Assembly: GCF_002895435.1 (NCBI RefSeq)
Contig: NZ_POYJ01000003.1
Span: 1-64,000, forward strand
From: Aquimarina sediminis
GTDB taxonomy: Bacteria > Bacteroidota > Bacteroidia > Flavobacteriales > Flavobacteriaceae
Direction of reading: 5' to 3'
DNA: 64,000 nt
Part shown: one piece after another, positions 54,755-64,000 of the stretch
Position numbering within the stretch: position 1 is the first letter of the stretch
Layout of the letters: each line of letters starts with the position of its first letter
The notes under the pieces: model-generated
Databases searched by the model: none
Told to the model about the DNA's origin: nothing
The model's input: only the letters and a program-made list of their open reading frames with translations
Program-made: the position numbers and the translations under genes

Positions 54755-55661
54755 GAGAACATTTATACAGCAAGTAGCCTCGGCAACAGCCTTTACAACT
54801 TTAGGAGGATTAAGCTTGACCTCTTGTTCAAAACCTTTGTCAAAAAGTATTACTGTGCTACATACCAATGATGTACATAGCCAGATAGATCCGTTGCCAG
54901 ATAATCATTACAAATACCCTGGACTAGGAGGGTTTGCAAGAAGAGCTTCAGTTATAGAACAAGTGCGAAAAGAAAACCCAAATACTATTTTGTTAGATGC
55001 TGGAGATATTTTTCAGGGAACCCCTTATTTTAACTATTATGGAGGAGAAATAGAATTTAAACTCATGTCAAAACTCAACTATGATCTGGCAACCATTGGC
55101 AATCATGATTTTGATAATGGAATCAATGGACTGTTAAGTCAATTACCTAATGCCACTTTTGATTTTGTTTCTGCTAATTATGACTTTAAAAACACAGTGC
55201 TGGATGGTTTGGTAAAACCTTATAAAGTTTTAATTAAAGACGGGATTAAAATTGGAGTTTTTGGTTTGGGAGTAGAATTAGATGGTTTAGTAAGTAAAAA
55301 ATTATACAAAGAAACCCAGTACCTGAGTCCTATAGAAATAGCACAAGACATGTCTAGAGTGTTAAAAAAGGAAGAGCAATGTGATCTTGTGATATGTCTT
55401 TCGCATATAGGATACGAATACAAAAATGCCTCAGATAAAGTTTCGGATATCCATTTAGCCAAAAAAACGAAAGATATTGACTTGATTATTGGGGGGCATA
55501 CACATACCTTATTACCAAAACCCATTATCGTTGATAATTCTGTAGGAGAAAAAGTGCTAATTAACCAATGTGGTAAAAGTGGGGTATATATGGGACAAAT
55601 AGATTTCTATTTTGATGCCCTGGGAGATAAGACCGCCGAAGGGAGATCTATAGCCGTTTAA
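54744..55661 (+). CDS. Metallophosphatase (5'-nucleotidase N-terminal half), Tat-type signal
   Basis: The 305-residue protein has a twin-arginine signal (NRRTFIQQVASATAFTTLGG) followed by LTSC, a possible lipid-anchor site. The calcineurin-like metal sites are all present: VLHTNDVHSQ, LLDAGDIFQGTPY, ATIGNHDFDNG, CLSHIGYEY and IIGGHTHTLLP. It cleaves phosphate from nucleotides. It lacks the substrate-binding C-domain, provided by the upstream overlapping gene. A penicillin-binding protein gene starts 18 bp downstream. Confidence 0.93.
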   Translation: MQNRRTFIQQVASATAFTTLGGLSLTSCSKPLSKSITVLHTNDVHSQIDPLPDNHYKYPGLGGFARRASVIEQVRKENPNTILLDAGDIFQGTPYFNYYGGEIEFKLMSKLNYDLATIGNHDFDNGINGLLSQLPNATFDFVSANYDFKNTVLDGLVKPYKVLIKDGIKIGVFGLGVELDGLVSKKLYKETQYLSPIEIAQDMSRVLKKEEQCDLVICLSHIGYEYKNASDKVSDIHLAKKTKDIDLIIGGHTHTLLPKPIIVDNSVGEKVLINQCGKSGVYMGQIDFYFDALGDKTAEGRSIAV

Positions 55662-55678
55662 ACTATTTTACAAAAAGA

Positions 55679-58048
55679 TTGGAAATTACCAAAGTATTGC
55701 TTCAACACTTAAAAAATTATATCAAAAAGCACCCAAAACGATGTATAGGTGCAGGATTACTACTGATGGTATATTATTTCTCTATGCCGGGTCTATTATT
55801 TAATGATCCTACAGCTACAGTGATAGAAACCCGAAAGGGAGAGTTGTTAGGAGCCAAGATTGCAACCGATGGGCAGTGGCGTTTTCCAGAAACCGATAGT
55901 GTTCCCCAAAAATTTAAACACTGTATAATAGCTTTTGAAGATCAACAATTCTATCGTCATTTTGGGTTTAATCCGGTTGCAATGATAGAGGCAATAGGTG
56001 AGAATATAAGTGCAGGGAGAGTGGTAAGAGGAGGGAGCACAATTACTCAGCAGGTAATTCGTTTAGCCCGAAAAGGTAAAAAACGCACCTATTTTGAGAA
56101 AGCAAAAGAGTTATTATTAGCCACAAGGTTAGAATTTGGAATTTCTAAAGAAAACATCTTAAAATTATATGCTTCTCATGCTCCTTTTGGCGGAAATGTA
56201 GTAGGGGTTGATATGGCGGCCTGGAGATATTTTGGACTACCTGCATATCAACTGTCATGGTCAGAAAGTGCAACACTAGCGGTTTTGCCTAATGCACCTT
56301 CATTGATTTACCCAGGAAAAAATCAAGAGAAATTATTGAAAAAGAGGAATCGATTACTTCTTACACTTTTGAAAGAAGGAACTATCGATTCATTAACCTA
56401 TGAATTGTCGATAAGTGAAGGACTACCACAAAAGCCTTATATGTTACCGCAAACTGCACCACATTTATTAGAACGGCTTGCAAAAGAAAACTCGGGACAA
56501 AGAATACAGACTACAATTGATCCCATACTACAAAAACAAGTTAATAGGGTTGTAAAAAAACATTACGAGATACTGAAGCAAAATGAGGTTCATAATATGG
56601 CCGTTTTGGTTCTGGATGTAGATACCAGAGAAGTTATGAGTTATGTTGGTAATACTCCTACAGATGGATCTCATCAAAAAGATGTCGATATTATTCAGGC
56701 AGGACGTAGTACCGGAAGTACCTTGAAGCCTTTATTGTATGCAGCAATGATGGATAAAGGAGAGTTATTACCAGAGCAGTTGGTATCTGATGTACCCACA
56801 GTAATTTCAGGATATAAACCTAAAAATTTTGATAAAGGGTATAGTGGAGCCACACCAGCTAATCGAGCACTTGCTCGCTCATTAAATATTCCAGCAGTTC
56901 GGTTATTGCAACAATATGGATTGCAGCGATTCAGAGATGAGATGAATGCGTTTAGAATCAAAGGTCTAAAATATGGGGCAGATCACTATGGATTATCATT
57001 AATTGTAGGAGGAGCAGAAGGAAACCTTTGGGATTTATGTAAGACTTATGCTGGTTTTGCAGGAACTTTAAATCATTACCAAAGCACATCTAGTGCATAT
57101 TATGCCAAAGAATTTGTTGAACCCATTACTATAGTTGGTAAAAAAGTTGATTTTGGTAAAAAAATACAAGAAAAACCAGTATACGGGGCAGGAAGTATTT
57201 GGTTGACTTTTGAGGCAATGAAAAAGGTAAATAGACCCGAAGGTGATGAGGCTTGGGAATTCTATGATTCATCCAGAGAGATTGCCTGGAAAACGGGAAC
57301 CAGTTTCGGAAATAGAGATGCATGGGCAATTGGTGCCAGTAAAAAATATGTAGTAGGTGTTTGGATTGGTAATGCAGATGGCGAAGGGCGTCCTGAACTC
57401 ACAGGGCTAAATGCCGCCGCTCCTGTTTTATTTGACGTGTTCAATTTGGTTCCAAACTCTGAATGGTTTCCTGCTCCTTATGATGACCTACTTACCGTAA
57501 CCGTATGTACTAAGAGTGGTCATTTGGCAGGTGGTAATTGCCCAACTAAGCAAATGTACGTTCCTGTGTCTGGCGTAAGAACAAAACCATGCCCATATCA
57601 TCAATTAATACATCTGGATACTACCCGACAATATCAAGTAAATTCGTCCTGTGAGCCTATAGCAAATATTATACACGAACCCTGGTTTGTATTACCACCA
57701 TTACAGGAGTATTTTTATAAATCTAATAATGCTGATTATCGTACGTTGCCTCCATATCGACCAGATTGTGTAAAAGATACTCAGGAGCAGATGGACTTCA
57801 TTTTTCCAAAAGCCAGTAGTAGCGTCTATTTACCCAAAGGATTTGATGGAGAGACTAATGAGGTAATTTTGAAGATAGCACATACCAATCCAGAAATACG
57901 TGTATTCTGGTATATTGATAACCTTTATGTAGGTACTACAAAACAATTTCATGAAATGGCAGTCTCTCCCAAACCTGGAGTTCATATGATTACAGTTTTG
58001 GATGAAAAAGGGAATGAGTTAAAAAGAAAAATAGAAATAAAAGAATAA
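55679..58048 (+). CDS. pbpC: Penicillin-binding protein 1C
   Basis: The 789-residue protein is a bifunctional class A PBP of the 1C type. It has an N-terminal anchor (GAGLLLMVYYFSMPGLLF, ~24-40), a GT51 glycosyltransferase with AFEDQQFYRHFGFNP and RGGSTITQQVIRLAR, then a transpeptidase with GSTLKP (S347, K350), RSLNIPA and KTGTS (K538-T541). The C-terminal BiPBP_C-type domain (~710-789) marks the 1C subtype. The start used is TTG 55679, 18 bp after the metallophosphatase stop. The next ATG would cut into the cytoplasmic tail. Commonly linked to alpha-2-macroglobulin, present ~3.6 kb upstream. Confidence 0.93.
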   Translation: MEITKVLLQHLKNYIKKHPKRCIGAGLLLMVYYFSMPGLLFNDPTATVIETRKGELLGAKIATDGQWRFPETDSVPQKFKHCIIAFEDQQFYRHFGFNPVAMIEAIGENISAGRVVRGGSTITQQVIRLARKGKKRTYFEKAKELLLATRLEFGISKENILKLYASHAPFGGNVVGVDMAAWRYFGLPAYQLSWSESATLAVLPNAPSLIYPGKNQEKLLKKRNRLLLTLLKEGTIDSLTYELSISEGLPQKPYMLPQTAPHLLERLAKENSGQRIQTTIDPILQKQVNRVVKKHYEILKQNEVHNMAVLVLDVDTREVMSYVGNTPTDGSHQKDVDIIQAGRSTGSTLKPLLYAAMMDKGELLPEQLVSDVPTVISGYKPKNFDKGYSGATPANRALARSLNIPAVRLLQQYGLQRFRDEMNAFRIKGLKYGADHYGLSLIVGGAEGNLWDLCKTYAGFAGTLNHYQSTSSAYYAKEFVEPITIVGKKVDFGKKIQEKPVYGAGSIWLTFEAMKKVNRPEGDEAWEFYDSSREIAWKTGTSFGNRDAWAIGASKKYVVGVWIGNADGEGRPELTGLNAAAPVLFDVFNLVPNSEWFPAPYDDLLTVTVCTKSGHLAGGNCPTKQMYVPVSGVRTKPCPYHQLIHLDTTRQYQVNSSCEPIANIIHEPWFVLPPLQEYFYKSNNADYRTLPPYRPDCVKDTQEQMDFIFPKASSSVYLPKGFDGETNEVILKIAHTNPEIRVFWYIDNLYVGTTKQFHEMAVSPKPGVHMITVLDEKGNELKRKIEIKE

Positions 58049-58441
58049 TTTTTGGAATACAATAAGAAGTACACTCGACTTTTTTTTCTTGAAAAAACCA
58101 CTTTAAGGCTATTAGTATCATAAGCTTAAAATCGAACAAATAATAGTAGAAATACTGAATTATTCTTATTTTCCTACTTATTCTATAGATTTATAATAGT
58201 AAAAACCGATTTTTGCCATAGAAAAAGATTATTGGGTTTCTTTTTTCTAGAGTTTTTATATATATAAAACTTTTTTTTTGACAATCATAAACCTTGTCTT
58301 AGTTATAAATATCTAAATATTTTGTTAAATATTATACACTTATTGCGAATATGAAAAAAAAGAGCATGTATTTTTGACGATTATATAAATTATATATATT
58401 TGACATAACAAACTCAACTAAGGTTTTATTGAAGGAATATT

Positions 58442-58784
58442 TTGATCAAATATTTCAGAATCAATAAAATCTTAAGTATTAACCTAACTAAGATGAAAAA
58501 CATCCTTATGTTTAAGATTGCCCTTTATAGGGCAATTGGTTTTACCCCAAGTGAAATCACAAGACCAAGTAATTTTGTTGAATATTTGAAATCAATTGTA
58601 ATTACTTTTGAACCTAATAGTTTAATGTTTTTAACTTCAAAAAAAACCAAACGCAACTTTATTCAAACCAATGAACGGCTGTTCAGTATTTAGAACTGAA
58701 GAAAAAAGAAGCCTTATTGCTAATGAGAATGTAGAAGAGTCTATTTGCTTAGTGAAGGAGCCAAAAATGGTAATCCAGAAATAA
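58442..58784 (+). pseudogene. Possible decayed small gene in two overlapping frames
   Basis: A frame at 58442-58693 encodes up to 83 residues with a conceivable inner start at 58493 (MKNILMFKIALYRAIGF). It passes into a second frame starting at 58671 whose 37 codons look coding-like. A single frameshift near 58670-58690 would join them into a ~100-residue protein. No family is recognised, and the evidence is weak. Confidence 0.25.
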
Positions 58785-59234
58785 GTAATTTTGAAATAGA
58801 TATCTAAATTGGATAGACCAGAATTAAAAAATTCATTAAGATTTTATAAACAGTAATATTTGGCAAATCTTTGATTTTTTAAAAATTAAAGATGAGCAAT
58901 CAATTTTACGATATTATAAAAATCCGGTTTATTTTAGTTTGGTGCTAGAAAATATATCAGAGAATCTAAAGATTATCTTTAATCAATGATTCTAAAGACA
59001 TTTTTTACTTATTCGTGTTAATGGATGTTTCTTAAATTTTCATGCCATAAGAGAACCTTTAATTCTTCAGATCAAATCCGTTAATCATTCATTTTTAATT
59101 TATTATGAATCAGTGATCACTTTGCCAACTGAGTTGCTTTGGACAAGATAAAGCATAGTCTTTTTCCAGAATAATTAAAAAAGTGAGTCAAGCCTGATAA
59201 AACAAATGTAACTGAATTTAAATCATATAACCCC

Positions 59235-59284
59235 TAATGAGGTGTGTTCAGAGGGGAATACAATTTCTATTTAGAACCTCATTA
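59235..59284 (+). promoter_or_regulatory. Inverted repeat in the leader of the M12B-like protease gene
   Basis: TAATGAGGT (59235-59243) and ACCTCATTA (59276-59284) are exact reverse complements across 32 bp and end 15 bp before the start codon. A CCCC (59231) and GGGG (59253) pair offers an alternative fold. It could be an operator or an mRNA hairpin that limits ribosome access. Confidence 0.35.
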
Positions 59285-59299
59285 CTTTAAATAAACACA

Positions 59300-61630
59300 A
59301 TGAAAACAAAATGTTTAATGCTGGCATTGTTTATTACAGCAATCTCTTTTGCTCAAAATACAAAAAGACCAGGAGAATTGATTGAAAAAGCAAAAGCAAG
59401 TGGAACTACTTTTAAAGAAGTAGGTCTTTTTACCTCGACCAAGGATAAAAAGATAAAAGAAAAGATTCCTAAAGAACTAAGGAAATACACTGTGTTTGAG
59501 ATGGAAAATCAAAAGTATAAAGCTTTTGAAACCGAGAAATTAAGCTCTATTAATTTGAAAATACCGTTTCAGAACTCTGAAATGACGCTGGAGTTAATAA
59601 AAGTAGAAATACTAAGTGACGATTTTGAAGTTATCCAAGCAAATTCTGGAAAAGTGCTAAAACAAAAAAGTAATATTCTGCATTATAGAGGAAGAATTAA
59701 AGGTGCAACAAGATCATTAGCAGCTATTAGTTTTTATGATGGTCAGCTGTCCGGTATCATTAGTGCCCCAGAAAAAGGAGCTAATATTGTTATAGGAAAA
59801 TTGGGTAAATCAAATCAAATGATTGCCTATGAAGATAAAGAGATCAATCACCTAAGGGAGTTTGAGTGTCAGTCAAGAATCAGTGATACTTTTAGTGGAT
59901 ATACTGAAGAAGAATTATTTTCAACCAAGAATACCAAAGCTTCGTCTCAATGTGTAAAAGTGTTCTTTGATGTGAATTCTGATATTATTCAGGACAAAGG
60001 AGGAGAGCAGGGAGCTAGTAATTATTTGCAATCGCTATTTAATCAGGTAGCTACATTGTATGCTAATGACGGAATGACAATTAAACTTTCGGGTTTTAAA
60101 ATGTGGACATCGGGAACCGATTTTAGTGATTCTTTGGATTCTTATACCAGCTACAGAAATCAAAATAATTTTAATGGAAATTTAGCACATTATGTTACTT
60201 ATGCTAGAAATGGAGGAATAGCTTGGTTATCAGGATTGTGTAGCTCGTATAATACCGGGATATCAGGTATAAATGGAAGTTTTAGTAATGTCCCAACTTT
60301 TTCCTGGGATGTGGAGGTCCTTGCTCACGAACTTGGACATAATATGGGATCTAATCACACTCATGATTGTGTGTGGAATGGAAATAATACCGCTATTGAT
60401 GGGTGTTATTCGGTCTCTGGAGGATGTGATGATCCTGGATTGCCTTCAGGAGGAGGTACCATTATGAGTTATTGCCATCTTACTAGTGCCGGAATTGATT
60501 TTTCTAAAGGTTTTGGAGCGCAACCGAGTAATGTAATGAGAAATCATATTGCTTCTTCAAGTAATTGTCTTACTTCTTGCTCTACAGGAGGTGGCTGCTC
60601 TACAGGAGATTCTATAACTGCAACTTTTACCAATAATTCGGATTGCCCGCTAAAATATAGTGTTAATAATTCATATCAATTTACAGCTGATGTAGGAGCG
60701 AGTGTCCAGTCTTCAACGATTGTTGGGGATAACTGGTCTGTAACTGATACTTCAGACCAAGCAGTAGATAGTTTTCAGATTTCTTGTAACCAAACGACTT
60801 ATACAACAAGTGTTGTTTGTAACTCAACTGGAGGATGTTCTGTTGGCGATACTGTAACGGCAACTTTTGCTAATAATTCTGATTGCCCCTTGAAATATAG
60901 CCTAAACAGTTCTTATCAATTTACAGTTGATACAGGAGCTAGCCTTCAGTCAGAAGCAATAGTAGGGGATAAGTGGTCCGTAACAGATACTTCAGACCAA
61001 GAGGTAGATAATTTTCAGATTACATGTAATCAATCAACATATACTACCAAGGTAGTCTGTACTTCTTCTGGGGGCGATCCTTGCCATGGTATATCCGAAT
61101 GGTCCTCTAACTCAAGTTATTCTGTTGGAGATAAGGCTACTTATCAAGGGAGTTTATATCAATTAACAGAAAATGGATGGGTGAAAATTGATGTTTGCGG
61201 AGGAAATTCTAATAACCCATGTCATAATGTAGCAGATTGGAATTCTGGAACCAATTATCAGAATGGAGATAGAATGGTGTACCAAGGAAACTTATATCAG
61301 TATAATTCTGGTAGATGGGAGTATGTAACTTCTTGTAATCAGGCAACTGCTAATTTAGTTTCTGAAAGTTTGAATTTTGATTTTAGAGTCTATCCTAATC
61401 CGGTAAAAGATAAACTTAATATTCGAATGAACAGATCTTTGGTGGAGCAGGGATTCATTATGGTCAAGGATATTCATGGAAACAAAAGAATATTGAAAAA
61501 CGTCAATATAAACCCTCAAAATGGTAAAAATGAAATAGGGATTGATATGAGTAGTTTAGAAGCAGGGATATATTTTATTCAGTTTGTAAATTCTCATAGA
61601 AAAATCACTCGAAAAGTATTTAAACGATAA
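59300..61630 (+). CDS. Secreted M12B-like zinc metalloprotease with T9SS sorting domain
   Basis: The 776-residue protein has a signal peptide (MLALFITAISFAQ), a propeptide-like region (~25-200), and the reprolysin-type catalytic segment HELGHNMGSNHTHDC (H343, E344, H347, H353) with Met-turn GGGTIMSYC. Two near-identical ~80-residue repeats follow (TGDSITATFTNNSDCPLKYS; VGDTVTATFANNSDCPLKYS), then two CBM5/12-like chitin-binding modules (WSSNSSYSVGDKATYQGSLY; WNSGTNYQNGDRMVYQGNLY). The end is a Por sorting domain (FRVYPNPVKDKLNIR ... GIYFIQF) for type IX secretion. It probably degrades extracellular protein bound to polysaccharide. Confidence 0.93.
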   Translation: MKTKCLMLALFITAISFAQNTKRPGELIEKAKASGTTFKEVGLFTSTKDKKIKEKIPKELRKYTVFEMENQKYKAFETEKLSSINLKIPFQNSEMTLELIKVEILSDDFEVIQANSGKVLKQKSNILHYRGRIKGATRSLAAISFYDGQLSGIISAPEKGANIVIGKLGKSNQMIAYEDKEINHLREFECQSRISDTFSGYTEEELFSTKNTKASSQCVKVFFDVNSDIIQDKGGEQGASNYLQSLFNQVATLYANDGMTIKLSGFKMWTSGTDFSDSLDSYTSYRNQNNFNGNLAHYVTYARNGGIAWLSGLCSSYNTGISGINGSFSNVPTFSWDVEVLAHELGHNMGSNHTHDCVWNGNNTAIDGCYSVSGGCDDPGLPSGGGTIMSYCHLTSAGIDFSKGFGAQPSNVMRNHIASSSNCLTSCSTGGGCSTGDSITATFTNNSDCPLKYSVNNSYQFTADVGASVQSSTIVGDNWSVTDTSDQAVDSFQISCNQTTYTTSVVCNSTGGCSVGDTVTATFANNSDCPLKYSLNSSYQFTVDTGASLQSEAIVGDKWSVTDTSDQEVDNFQITCNQSTYTTKVVCTSSGGDPCHGISEWSSNSSYSVGDKATYQGSLYQLTENGWVKIDVCGGNSNNPCHNVADWNSGTNYQNGDRMVYQGNLYQYNSGRWEYVTSCNQATANLVSESLNFDFRVYPNPVKDKLNIRMNRSLVEQGFIMVKDIHGNKRILKNVNINPQNGKNEIGIDMSSLEAGIYFIQFVNSHRKITRKVFKR

Positions 61631-61912
61631 GAAAGCCTATGTAATTCATTCGGTTTTAATGATCATTACCGCTATAAAGTATTGAATTGTAATTATAATG
61701 GTTTTAAGTAATGTCTTTGCTTTTGTAAATAGCTTATAATGATTTGTTAAAGAGTGAAATACATAAGAGAGAAGTTGAAGTATTACATGAATATGCGCTG
61801 GAGATTTCTCATTTTAATACTGTGCCCTGCATTCTACATGCAGGGAGCAGTATTATCCAAAATATGTGCATTCTATGTTGTACACTCAAATAGAAAGATA
61901 ATGGCATTCAAG

Positions 61913-62422
61913 ATGAAAAGAATAACCACACAAGCTTTCCCAAAAATAAAATATTTGGGATTGGTTATAGTGTTCCAGATGATATCCTGTGCACCTCACA
62001 AAAGTGTTGTAAGCGAATCCATGGCAATAGGTGAAGAGAAAAACACAACTACTCATAAGATAGCTTTTCTAAATTATGAGGCTAAGAAAACAGATGATGA
62101 AATTGATATAAAACTTATCAATAAAATAATAGTGGAAGGGAAACTTAAAAAAAGAATGTTAGGAAAAGAACAACCAAGATCAGGAGATTTTTATTTAATA
62201 CAAGTAGATGAAAAACTTGAGCCTATTGAAGAGATAAATATTCAGAATCCTTTGGTAAGAAGAATTGAGTACACTAACAAATTAAAAGAATTTGTGAAAA
62301 AAGAAGTAAAACTTGATAGTGCCAAATTTTCTGTAAGAATTCAATTAAACCCTAAGTCCAAATTTATAATGATCAAACAATTAGATAATATCAATAAATT
62401 AATTACAATAGATGAGCTATGA
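61913..62422 (+). CDS. Small lipoprotein of unknown function
   Basis: From ATG 61913 the product is 169 residues with a lipoprotein signal (YLGLVIVFQMISC, Cys 25). The frame is open back to a GTG at 61754, and ATG 61901 is also possible, but the lipobox favours a start close to 61913. The mature part (KIAFLNYEAKKTDDEIDIKL; FYLIQVDEKLEPIEEINIQN) is not recognised. Its stop overlaps the M64-like protease ATG by 4 bp (ATGA), suggesting coupled production, perhaps as a partner or inhibitor of that protease. Confidence 0.65.
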   Translation: MKRITTQAFPKIKYLGLVIVFQMISCAPHKSVVSESMAIGEEKNTTTHKIAFLNYEAKKTDDEIDIKLINKIIVEGKLKKRMLGKEQPRSGDFYLIQVDEKLEPIEEINIQNPLVRRIEYTNKLKEFVKKEVKLDSAKFSVRIQLNPKSKFIMIKQLDNINKLITIDEL

Positions 62423-63795
62423 AAAATGTACTACTATTTTTGATACTGTGTTCACAAATGATTTTTTCACAGGTTTTTGATCAGGAAGTGATTTTTTCTT
62501 CGGGAGCTATAGAAGACAGAATAAACATAGTTATTTTGGGAGATGGGTATCAAAGCAGTGAACTTGCTAAGTTTATTACAGATGCTAGCAACATGACTAA
62601 TTCGTTATTCTCTGAGTCGCCCTACAAAGAATACAAAGAGTATTTTAATGTATATGCTATAAAAGTTCCTTCAAATGAAAGTGGAGTTACTCACCCTGGT
62701 ACGGCTACCGATGTTACAGAACCTGATCATCCCGTATCATCGGTAGATAATTATTTTGGGTCTACGTTCGATTATTATAATATTCATAGGTTGTTAGTAG
62801 CAACCAATCAAACAGCAATAACTACTGTTTTAGCAAATAATTTTCCAAATTATGACGCGGTTATGATTTTGGCCAATAGTCCTTATTATGGGGGTAGTGG
62901 TGGGGCATATGCCGTATCTTCATTAGAAGCATCTGCAGAACAAATAATGATTCATGAGCTAGGACATTCTTTTGGAGGATTGAGTGATGAGTATTACGCA
63001 GGCGATATCTATGCTGCAGAAAATATAAACATAACAAAAGAAACTAATCCCGCTTTAGTGAAATGGAAAAATTGGATAGGTCAAAAGGAAATCGGGATAT
63101 ATCAACATTGCTGTGGAGGAGAATCGGCTAGCTGGTATCGCCCACATGAGAATTGTAAAATGCGGTTTTTAAACGCTCCTTTTTGCGCCGTATGCGTTGA
63201 AGGGACTATCGAGAAGATACATTCTCTGACCTCGCCAATAGTTTCTTATTCCCCTGATAATACTAGTCCTATCGAAGACTTAGGAGCAATGGACTTTGAA
63301 GTATCTCTTATAAACCCAATACCAAATACATTGAATGTGAGCTGGCAATTGAATCAGGAGGTAGTTGGAAATCAAACTTCTATAAAAATTACTAAGGGAG
63401 AATTGATTGAAGGTAACAATGAATTACAGGTTATTGTTACCGATAATACATCTTTGTTAAGAGTAAACAATCACGAGACAATACATTTTAATGCCGTATT
63501 GTGGAATATTACGCTTCATGATGGAGATGTTGATACTATTGACGAGCGTGTAGAATTTAGTATTTTTCCTAATCCTGCCAAAGACTTTTTATCTATTCAA
63601 TTAGGAACAGAGAACAAAGAAAGTTTTAGTGTTAAGATTGTAGATTTTCTGGGAAAAACCCTAATCTCAAAAGATGTCACTAATGTCAATGATATAATTA
63701 ATATAGATACAAGTAGTATCTCTAAAGGAGCGTATTTGTTAAAATTTAAATTTGAAAATGGATTGTCATTTTCAAGAAAAATAATCAAAGAATAA
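62419..63795 (+). CDS. Secreted M64 (IgA peptidase-like) metalloprotease with T9SS sorting domain
   Basis: The 458-residue protein has a signal peptide (MKNVLLFLILCSQMIFSQ), then the M64 family pattern: INIVILGDGYQSSELAKF, YKEYFNVYAIKVPSNESGV, and the zinc site MIHELGHSFGGLSDEYY (H179, E180, H183, with the later Asp/Glu likely third ligand). CKMRFLNAPFCAVCVEGTI completes the catalytic part. An Ig-like segment and a Por sorting domain (FSIFPNPAKDFLSIQ ... KGAYLLKF) end the protein. It is exported by type IX secretion and cleaves proteins outside the cell. Confidence 0.94.
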   Translation: MKNVLLFLILCSQMIFSQVFDQEVIFSSGAIEDRINIVILGDGYQSSELAKFITDASNMTNSLFSESPYKEYKEYFNVYAIKVPSNESGVTHPGTATDVTEPDHPVSSVDNYFGSTFDYYNIHRLLVATNQTAITTVLANNFPNYDAVMILANSPYYGGSGGAYAVSSLEASAEQIMIHELGHSFGGLSDEYYAGDIYAAENINITKETNPALVKWKNWIGQKEIGIYQHCCGGESASWYRPHENCKMRFLNAPFCAVCVEGTIEKIHSLTSPIVSYSPDNTSPIEDLGAMDFEVSLINPIPNTLNVSWQLNQEVVGNQTSIKITKGELIEGNNELQVIVTDNTSLLRVNNHETIHFNAVLWNITLHDGDVDTIDERVEFSIFPNPAKDFLSIQLGTENKESFSVKIVDFLGKTLISKDVTNVNDIINIDTSSISKGAYLLKFKFENGLSFSRKIIKE

Positions 63796-63832
63796 CTTAA
63801 AAAGTAAGATATAAAATAATTATAGATTTATG

Positions 63833-63973
63833 CCCCTGGTTTAAAGAGCTTTGAGTTTTTATAAAGAATATTCATATGAGAAATGTTGTAAACTTTATAT
63901 TAAAGTGTTTCTGGGTTACAACCGCTTGTATTCTTTATCTGAAAAATAAATTCTATTATGCTCTTACCAGGGG
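63833..63973. repeat. Inverted repeat flanking ~110 bp at the right window edge
   Basis: CCCCTGGT plus AAGAGC (63833-63849, interrupted by TTA) pairs with GCTCTTACCAGGGG (63960-63973). The ~110 bp between hold no frame of note. It might be a small non-autonomous element or a structured leader of a gene beyond the window. Confidence 0.35.
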
Positions 63974-64000
63974 TGTATTTATGTTGCCAAATAATGTGAT

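Larger units (their letters stand above)
58049..59299. other. 1.25-kb AT-rich region without a convincing gene
   Basis: The stretch is extremely AT-rich with many short stops in all frames. Two weak plus-strand frames exist: 58442-58693 (TTG start, 83 residues) and 58671-58784 (37 residues, MNGCSVFRTEEKRSLIANEN onward), which overlap out of frame and look like pieces of a decayed small gene. An inverted repeat (TAATGAGGT at 59235, ACCTCATTA at 59276) sits before the protease gene. No RNA gene was recognised. Confidence 0.55.

Noticed and set aside
58049-59299. Structured RNA or CRISPR in the AT-rich gap
   Set aside because: No regularly spaced repeats and no tRNA-like or strongly paired GC-containing structure were seen.

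Overview
The window is low-GC DNA from a member of the Bacteroidota, most likely a marine Flavobacteriaceae close to Aquimarina. The genus is inference. The support is the AT-rich composition, two secreted proteases ending in type IX secretion (Por) sorting domains, many Cys-lipoproteins, promoter elements of the Bacteroidota form (TTG-N19-TAnnTTT; TAnnTTTG), and the overall gene set.

Left edge (1-1.5 kb): the 3' end of a transposase abuts a truncated radical SAM gene on the minus strand. A PAS-LuxR type regulator follows on the plus strand, preceded by a perfect 36-bp palindrome (566-601).

Core (1.7-42.5 kb): one long co-directional locus encodes an extracellular contractile injection system (eCIS; related to Afp/PVC and MAC tailocins). 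The structural block holds a Pvc16-like cap protein (DUF4255), an unknown 449-aa protein, the sheath, two unusual cysteine-rich coiled-coil proteins, two tube proteins, a tiny DUF5908 protein in a TAATG overlap, a LysM protein, a VgrG-like spike, a PAAR tip, a gp25-like wedge, a very large baseplate J-like protein, a 2352-residue baseplate-associated protein with about a dozen small repeats, and a CIS tape-measure protein. The payload block (25.3-41.1 kb) has four proteins sharing an N-terminal leader (IQ-K-PFF-GQG-FFS-FF-IQ). Three of these also carry a DUF4157 domain with HELTH. Their C-termini differ: an unknown beta-rich domain, a long helical protein with a possible nuclease segment, a PD-(D/E)xK nuclease-like toxin followed by a likely immunity gene, and an L,D-transpeptidase-like domain. 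A vanadium-haloperoxidase-family enzyme and an orphan ParA-type ATPase lie among them. The locus closes with the AAA+ ATPase typical of eCIS. No tail-fibre gene is recognisable.

Right flank (42.5-64 kb): a small lipoprotein on the minus strand; a TIR protein whose promoter region carries a second 36-bp dyad, 29/36 identical to the one at the left border; an isoaspartyl peptidase lipoprotein; an alpha-2-macroglobulin lipoprotein; a DUF4272 protein; an ABM-type monooxygenase; a split 5'-nucleotidase (C-domain and metallophosphatase on separate overlapping genes); penicillin-binding protein 1C; and, after a 1.25-kb AT-rich gap, two secreted metalloproteases (M12B-like and M64-like) around a small lipoprotein.

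The most interesting observations are the shared effector leader, the peptidoglycan- and nucleic-acid-directed cargo domains, the haloperoxidase and ParA inside an eCIS locus, the cysteine-rich protein pair, and the matched 36-bp dyads bordering the locus.
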